Shown here piece after piece: positions 52,061 to 64,000 of a stretch of DNA of 64,000 nucleotides. How positions within the stretch are numbered: the stretch's first letter is position 1; every line of letters begins with the position of its first letter. The notes under the pieces are model-generated. The model saw nothing but the letters and a program-made list of their open reading frames with translations. It was not told the origin of the DNA and ran no database searches. The DNA is from Glandiceps talaboti (taxonomy: Eukaryota > Hemichordata > Enteropneusta > Spengelidae): NCBI RefSeq assembly GCF_964340395.1, contig NC_135566.1:4570001-4634000 (forward strand). Direction: 5' to 3'. The position numbers and the translations under genes are program-made.

Positions 52061-53090
52061 ATCTGTCCTTCTGTCCCTGTCTCTCTTTGTATATCTGTGT
52101 CACCACCATCTCAAGAACAGTCGCTTTTAAATGGCAGATAATTTATGTTTTTGTGGTTATGCCTGGACTGATTACTTTTGAGCAAAATTTGTATATTTTG
52201 ATCATCCTATTTGCATATCAACCAAAGCAAGAATTGTCCCACCTTGAAGGAAACACAATTTCCTTGTTATTTATGATTTAGTGAACCCATACATAATAAT
52301 GATTCTAGCCAGGTCAATACTTATTAAACATAATTGGATTTTCTGACGAGAGAAGAAAATTTGATTTTTGCTACGATGGACACTTCTGGTCTAGTTTTTG
52401 TGCGATTTTTTGGCACGATAATTGATGAACGTTTTTTTTTCGAAAATGTGTTGATATGAAACAATACAGCTACAGGTATCCTCTGTGAGTGTGGCAACAC
52501 GTGGTCATTTTGCTAGCGAATTCTGTGAATACTCTTTTGCATACTTATCACCTAAACAAGAGAATTCTCCCAGTTGTGACAATCTCAAAACTTCTGGCTC
52601 AAATGAAAAATCAAGTTGAACCTAACTTGTGTTCGCATTTAAAAGAGTTTAATGCTGAATACTGCAAATTCAAATCTCTTTCTTATACCAATTTGCTGAC
52701 AAGGTTAAACAAAAACCGTTTCACCGACGGTCGTGGTTCCCATGCCTACTTTGTCTACCAAACGAAAAGTTAAATGATAGTAAAGCTATCAGAGACAATC
52801 ATCAACCCTCGAGGGTGTTTGGCGACTATATAACGCTAGCGATTGTTTCAAATGTTTTACATCCACGGCAACAACGAACCAGACAATCATGTAAGTTACT
52901 CATGTCTTCATAATAGGTGTTTGCAGATCAACAAACCATTTTCAATTTAAGTAAACCAGAATCTCATCGACTTTGAAAAGCGAGATCCCCACAAATCCGG
53001 TCTAAAGGGTGTTTCTGTGGTTGCAGAGGTCTTTTCCAAGCAAAACATGTTGCTATCAAACTTTAAAAACTCTTAACACCTTACACTTAC

Positions 53091-53145
53091 CGTTCTTCAG
53101 GTAGATGGATAAAATATAGTTGTGTGGTTTCTTGGCCACCAGTTA
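53091..53145 (-). other. Candidate gene A 5' untranslated exon
   Basis: Acceptor GTACTTTCAG and donor AACG|GTAAGT bound a 55-base non-coding exon upstream of the signal-peptide exon. A further donor (GGAAAG|GTAAGT) ends at 53282 and may close the first exon. Both are repeated in unit B (62949-63003 and 63140). Because the whole unit is a recent copy, this conservation is weak support. Confidence 0.35.
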
Positions 53146-54395
53146 CTGAAAGTACACCTTCGCACTGTTACTGTCGCCTTCTGCGCAGACCGATTATCAT
53201 CTGTCTCCAAATAACAGGTCGGGGGATTTCAATTGTGATTATCGTGTCAAAGTTCACGACATTACATCATCTTTAACTTACCTTTCCATTGAATGTTTAA
53301 CATAGTTTGCTCATTGGTGGCTTTCTGAATGACGACATGTCTCATAACAGGTATGCTTATTTGAAAACCACGTGATCAAACTTAGTTTGTCCAGGTTTTG
53401 TCTGGGAGGAATATTTACTTATCACAAAAAATGCCCGGATATTTGCGAATTTACTCCAAGATCTGTTCAAGTTTCGATTTAGTGGTGATGAATATAATGG
53501 TGGGGGGTTTTAAGTGATAGTTTTAAAGTGTCCCCTAGCTTGCCAAGGACTTGATCACACACCCTCTTGCTAATACTTTGTGCTATGATTGGACTTCTTG
53601 GTTTATTCAAAGTTGGTCTTATTTTAAAAGTAAGTGATATTAGACAGAACTAACCTCATTCAAGTTCATTATTTGTGAAGTGTTGACTATTCATGGTAGC
53701 TGGTACATACTTTAATCGTGAATACTTTGCAGTGCGTTTTGTTTACGTTGTTTACATAATCGGTAGCTCTCCGTACCGGGATCCTATGTGTAAGATTCGC
53801 TGACCTTTAGCCTGTATATGCAAATGGGGCGTTATGCCCAATTTTCTAAATACGATATTTTGGATCGTAAGAGTTTAACATGTTGACTCCAAACAACTTC
53901 GTACAATTTTACAGGTTAAAAAAATGATTTAAAATGCGTATTTATTGTACATTGAAATATAACCGTATAAAAAAGGAACATAATTCCAGGAAATAAAGGT
54001 ATTTTCGTAAACACTGGGTTCAGGAGGGTCGTTTCATTATTTCAGATCACAGAAATTTCACACAGTTGCAAGGAAACGCAAAATTTAAACTATTTTTTAA
54101 AGTTCCTTTAGTGGTTCTTTCAGTTCCAATTTGGTGTTTCTTGTAGTCAAGCGAAATATATGTGATGTAAAATCATGAAATTACTCTCCAGAAACCAAAG
54201 GTTACGAAAATAATTTTATTTTATGGAGTGGAGATCCCCTTCAAGCTGAAGCACCTTTTCTGTTGTAATATAATAATTTACGTTTCTTATGTTCTGACCG
54301 TAGGGGCGCTCAACATATCCACTTTCACAGAAGCAAGAGTTGGTCCAATCAAAGTGAAAGTTAACTTCACAATTTTTTTCAAATAAAATTTTGAT

Positions 54396-54401
54396 TTTAT
54401 T
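54396..54401 (-). promoter_or_regulatory. Possible gene B poly(A) signal
   Basis: AATAAA on the minus strand about 285 bases beyond the gene B stop. Tentative because the region is AT-rich. Confidence 0.3.
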
Positions 54402-54684
54402 TTTGTAACAGGAAAATCAGTTCTTTACCTTTATCACTAGTTTTAGTTTTTCTGAATTATTTCTGTATTGTTTCATAACTTTCAGAAGTTACAAAGTACA
54501 TTTCAAATAATTATTGAAAAATTCTTTAAAATCAATGTTATTGATTTCAATGTTGATTAATATTAATTAGAAAATAATTCAACACGCGTCAATATTAAAA
54601 TGAGTTTTCTACTGGATTAGAAAGAATCGCACTTATTCATGATTCTACACTGCTAATACACGATGACCCATGACGTCATCCAGG

Positions 54685-59459
<4,775 letters not shown>

Positions 59460-60748
59460 CTTGAATTCTGAAAAGAAGACGAAAATTAAATGTGTTATTT
59501 TATAGAAAAAAACGTGCTGCACACAAACGCAGAACGACATTTTTCTTGTTTCTCTAAATATTCTTAATGTATCTATGATTGCAAGCTACAGATCAGACGG
59601 CCAAAATCCCCAATCAACTCTACGTAGATTACATCACATATCCAGAGGCGTAAAAATGCACCTAAACAAAAGTGACGATTCGTGCAAGTCGTCTTTTTCT
59701 TTTCAAAGATATTGTGTTAAGTGTCTTTTGTCAACAATGTATAAATTTGCCTTAACAACCATGTTATACTAGTGGGACTTAAGATTGCACTAAATCTCCA
59801 GTAATCACTCTTTCTGATTCATTTAGCCGTACTGGGCTGAGAACTCAGTCCTGTTGGTACTGCGTTTGAGATTTGATATAAATATGCAAAACACTTTCAA
59901 CAACAAACAAAAATGCAACTTTATATCCAGAACAATATGACTGAATCTGGCCAATAGTGGCTTTCAGTTACATCATAGACCCTCCAGGGTGGAGGGTCTA
60001 TGATTACATCGATATACATCACTTGATGATTATTGTTTGTTCTTAAGAAACGTATCGAGGTCAGTTTGAAATGTCACACATATCTCAAATTGTAGAAATC
60101 CGAAAAGCAAATTTCAGGTCAGGTTGACTGTCAAATAGTGTGCTATTCAAGGTACGCATTAAACATACTTTACACGTACTTGTTTCAGAGTTTGCTGTTG
60201 GTTTGTTTTACTTTGCGATTTGCATAACAATATCAACAGTGGCCCTGAGTACTCGAGGGCCAAAGGAGAAAGTATGCACTGCTTGTCTGAGAATAATGGG
60301 GGAAAAACGTAATCACTATACAATGGTTCCGAAATTGCTAAATTATAGGACAGTATTTTTTAAATCATGGTGACATATTGTAATAGCCGGGGTCAAAGAG
60401 ACACCTTCAAAACCCATTTTTAATTGTCCACCACTGATAAAACAACGTTCTGATCACAGTCATCTCTAATCAGCTGTGAAAATGGTTGTATCACACATTA
60501 GTCTAGGATCTAGTACAACCGTCGTAAAACCACGTTGACCTCTTTGCGGCATCTGGAGAACATTTTCCGTCAAAAAGCATCAAAATGTATTCCGCGAGGA
60601 CAGGAAAATGTTACTCTTATCTCGCTCGGGAGAATGCACGGTGTGTACAATCTGATCTGTGTCAGAATATAGGAACTAAATACAGTTTGTACTATTAGGT
60701 GAAATTTCAAGGAAGGTCAATTGATCCAATCTACACCAAACATGAACA

Positions 60749-61055
<307 letters not shown>

Positions 61056-61736
61056 TTGGTGGTCGATCTTTGCGATGTGAACAAGTATGGTAAACATTAA
61101 TTAAACACGTACTGTTATAGTAGAAAGGGCCATGATCTACATACAGTATATACCACTGTCGATTATTCAAGTTTCAATTGTAATTTGCAAATATTGTTAT
61201 AAAGGGCTGGGTCACACCCGTAATACTTCAAAACATTTTTTGTTAGAGGTGTTTTGATCTTATCTGAACCATGCTTACATTAGGGGGATGTGAAGTTTAG
61301 TTTCCTCTTTAAACTTGCCCTAATGTACTCCTATATTAATGGAATCAACAGGTTGTAGAATTCGAAGACTTCAACCGCGTTAATAATCGCATCAATGTTA
61401 CAGTAATGGTAAAGGTCATCAAACGAGCGGGGCATTTTTGAAATTCGTATTTTTTTCCGTTCCTCCTCGGCAAGATAAAAGATGTTTTGTGAGTGCGTCA
61501 CTGTTGTCTTGTAAACCTATTTGTCGTCTAGACATTTGCTGACGTATACTTTTTTGTATTGAATGTACCAAAGAAAAAGTACAAACAGAATAACATGTGG
61601 CCTGTTTGTGTTCTATTGTTTATGAAAAAAAAGATTAAGTGATGAGTGTGATGTTCTGTCTCTCCACCCACTGGGCTAAAGAATCTGAGCTGCCTGTTCT
61701 GTTTCAGTTCACATACAGATGATATTGTTTTGGTGC

Positions 61737-61821
<85 letters not shown>

Positions 61822-61874
61822 GGCTGTCTGTCTGTCTGTCTGGCAGGCTGACTGGTTGTCTGTCTGTCTGTATG

Positions 61875-61905
<31 letters not shown>

Positions 61906-61915
61906 ACTTACCTGC
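61737..61915 (+). repeat. (TCTG)n-(CCTG)n array, unit B
   Basis: Counterpart of 51898-52060. Confidence 0.97.
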
Positions 61916-62948
61916 CTATCTGTCCTTCTGTCCCTGTCTCTCTTTGTATATCTGTGTCACCACCATCTCAAGAACAGTCGCTTTTAAATGGCAGATAATT
62001 TATGTTTTTGTGGTTATGCCTGGACTGATTACTTTTGAGCAAAATTTGTATATTTTGATCATCCTATTTGCATATCAACCAAAGCAAGAATTGTCCCACC
62101 TTGAAGGAAACACAATTTCCTTGTTATTTATGATTTAGTGAACCCATACATAATAATGATTCTAGCCAGGTCAATACTTATTAAACATAATTGGATTTTC
62201 TGACGAGAGAAGAAAATTTGATTTTTGCTACGATGGACACTTCTGGTCTAGTTTTTGTGCGATTTTTTGGCACGATAATTGATGAACGTTTTTTTTTTCG
62301 AAAATGTGTTGATATGAAACAATACAGCTACAGGTATCCTCTGTGAGTGTGGCAACACGTGGTCATTTTGCTAGCGAATTCTGTGAATACTCTTTTGCAT
62401 ACTTATCACCTAAACAAGAGAATTCTCCCAGTTGTGACAATCTCAAAACTTCTGGCTCAAATGAAAAATCAAGTTGAACCTAACTTGTGTTCGCATTTAA
62501 AAGAGTTTAATGCTGAATACTGCAAATTCAAATCTCTTTCTTATACCAATTTGCTGACAAGGTTAAACAAAAACCGTTTCACCGACGGTCGTGGTTCCCA
62601 TGCCTACTTTGTCTACCAAACGAAAAGTTAAATGATAGTAAAGCTATCAGAGACAATCATCAACCCTCGAGGGTGTTTGGCGACTATATAACGCTCGCGA
62701 TTGTTTCAAATGTTTTACATCCACGGCAACAACGAACCAGACAATCATGTAAGTTACTCATGTCTTCATAATAGGTGTTTGCAGATCAACAAACCATTTT
62801 CAATTTAAGTAAACCAGAATCTCATCGACTTTGAAAAGCGAGATCCCCACAAATCCGGTCTAACGGGTGTTGCTGTGGTTGCAGAGGTCTTTTCCAAGCA
62901 AAACATGTTGCTATCAAACTTTAAAAACTCTTAACACCTTACACTTAC

Positions 62949-63003
62949 CGTTCTTCAGGTAGATGGATAAAATATAGTTGTGTGGTTTCTTGGCTACCAG
63001 TTA
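62949..63003 (-). other. Candidate gene B 5' untranslated exon
   Basis: Counterpart of 53091-53145 with the same acceptor and donor. A further donor ends at 63140. Confidence 0.33.
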
Positions 63004-64000
63004 CTGAAAGTACACCTTCGCACTGTTACTGTCGCCTTCTGCGCAGACTGATTATCATCTGTCTCCAAATAACAGGTCGGGGGATTTCAATTGTGATTAT
63101 CGTGTCAAAGTTCACGACATTACATCATCTTTAACTTACCTTTCCATTGAATGTTTAACATAGTTTGCTCATTGGTGGCTTTCTGAATGACGACATGTCT
63201 CATAACAGGTATGCTTATTTGAAAACCACGTGATCAAACTTAGTTTGTCCAGGTTTTGTCTGGGAGGAATATTTACTTATCACAAAAAATGCCCGGATAT
63301 TTGCGAATTTACTCCAAGATCTGTTCAAGTTTCGATTTAGTGGTGATGAATATAATGGTGGGGGGTTTTAAGTGATAGTTTTAAAGTGTCCCCTAGCTTG
63401 CCAAGGACTTGATCACACACCCTCTTGCTAATACTTTGTGCTATGATTGGACTTCTTGGTTTATTCAAAGTTGGTCTTATTTTAAAAGTAAGTGATATTA
63501 GACAGAACTAACCTCATTCAAGTTCATTATTTGTGAAGTGTTGACTATTCATGGTAGCTGGTACATACTTTAATCGTGAATACTTTGCAGTGCGTTTTGT
63601 TTACGTTGTTTACATAATCGGTAGCTCTCCGTACCGGGATCCTATGTGTAAGATTCGCTGACCTTTAGCCTGTATATGCAAATGGGGCGTTATGCCCAAT
63701 TTTCTAAATACGATATTTTGGATCGTAAGAGTTTAACATGTTGACTCCAAACAACTTCGTACAATTTTACAGGTTAAAAAAATGATTTAAAATGCGTATT
63801 TATTGTACATTGAAATATAACCGTATAAAAAAGGAACATAATTCCAGGAAATAAAGGTATTTTCGTAAACACTGGGTTCAGGAGGGTCGTTTCATTATTT
63901 CAGATCACAGAAATTTCACACAGTTGCAAGGAAACGCAAAATTTAAACTATTTTTTAAAGTTCCTTTAGTGGTTCTTTCAGTTCCAATTTGGTGTTTCTT

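Larger units (their letters stand above)
48327..54142. repeat. Tandem segmental duplication, unit A
   Basis: Collinear with 57680-64000. By eye the two differ by only a few substitutions per several hundred bases outside simple repeats. The left edge is sharp (CTGTAGG.ATAGTCGATT). The right edge is unknown because unit B is cut by the window end. It carries four coding exons of gene A and its 5' region. Confidence 0.93.

Noticed and set aside
52489-52773. 94-codon frame, repeated identically at 62347-62631
   Set aside because: It starts at GTG, has no family features, and its conservation is explained by the recent duplication of the whole unit. A second overlapping frame (ending near 52617) is equally open.

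Overview
This is AT-rich animal nuclear DNA. The one gene I recognise with certainty has nine exons with GT-AG introns. Most of the window is non-coding and packed with long simple-sequence arrays (ATGT, TCTG/TCCG, GA, TA, AATC and others), minisatellites and old mobile-element pieces. It looks like a marine-type bilaterian invertebrate, but nothing fixes the phylum. No bacterial features, CRISPR arrays, rRNA or convincing tRNA genes were seen.

Layout. (1) 1-37.7 kb holds no gene I can support. It contains microsatellites, two copies of a GCGCTTT-type dispersed repeat (about 7.48 and 19.85 kb), a 33-bp minisatellite with its own 218-bp flank (20.3-21.4 kb), a pogo/Tigger-like terminus beside a TA array (24.17 kb), LINE 3' remnants (13.8 and 31.05 kb), and a dispersed family built on the motif CTACATTTTATCGTCTGG. 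(2) 37,766-45,822 (+) is a complete RNF25-like E3 ubiquitin ligase gene: an RWD domain, a RING-H2 domain, the conserved GGIID-EAERN segment, and a very long charged low-complexity tail ending in two PPPGF motifs. (3) 47.7-64 kb carries a recent tandem duplication (48,327-54,142 and 57,680-64,000) with two minus-strand genes, A (CDS 47,911-49,929) and B (CDS 54,685-59,459), that I reconstructed exon by exon.

Genes A and B are the most interesting find. Each predicts a small secreted precursor: a signal peptide, then two 4-cysteine modules with spacing C-x4-C-x5-C-x9-C. This is the spacing of the follistatin/SPARC N-terminal (FOLN) EGF-like fold. Each module starts immediately after a Lys-Arg pair whose Arg codon is split by a phase-1 intron, and an acidic spacer lies between the modules. 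The layout is that of a prohormone that releases small disulfide peptides. The two genes share almost identical first four coding exons but end in different last exons.

The last intron of gene B contains about 74 copies of the 33-bp minisatellite. Every unit presents a GGTAAGT splice-donor consensus in the sense direction. The 219-bp flank of the minisatellite abuts the duplication breakpoint, so a mobile minisatellite probably took part in the duplication. All statements are from reading the sequence; no database search or alignment program was run.
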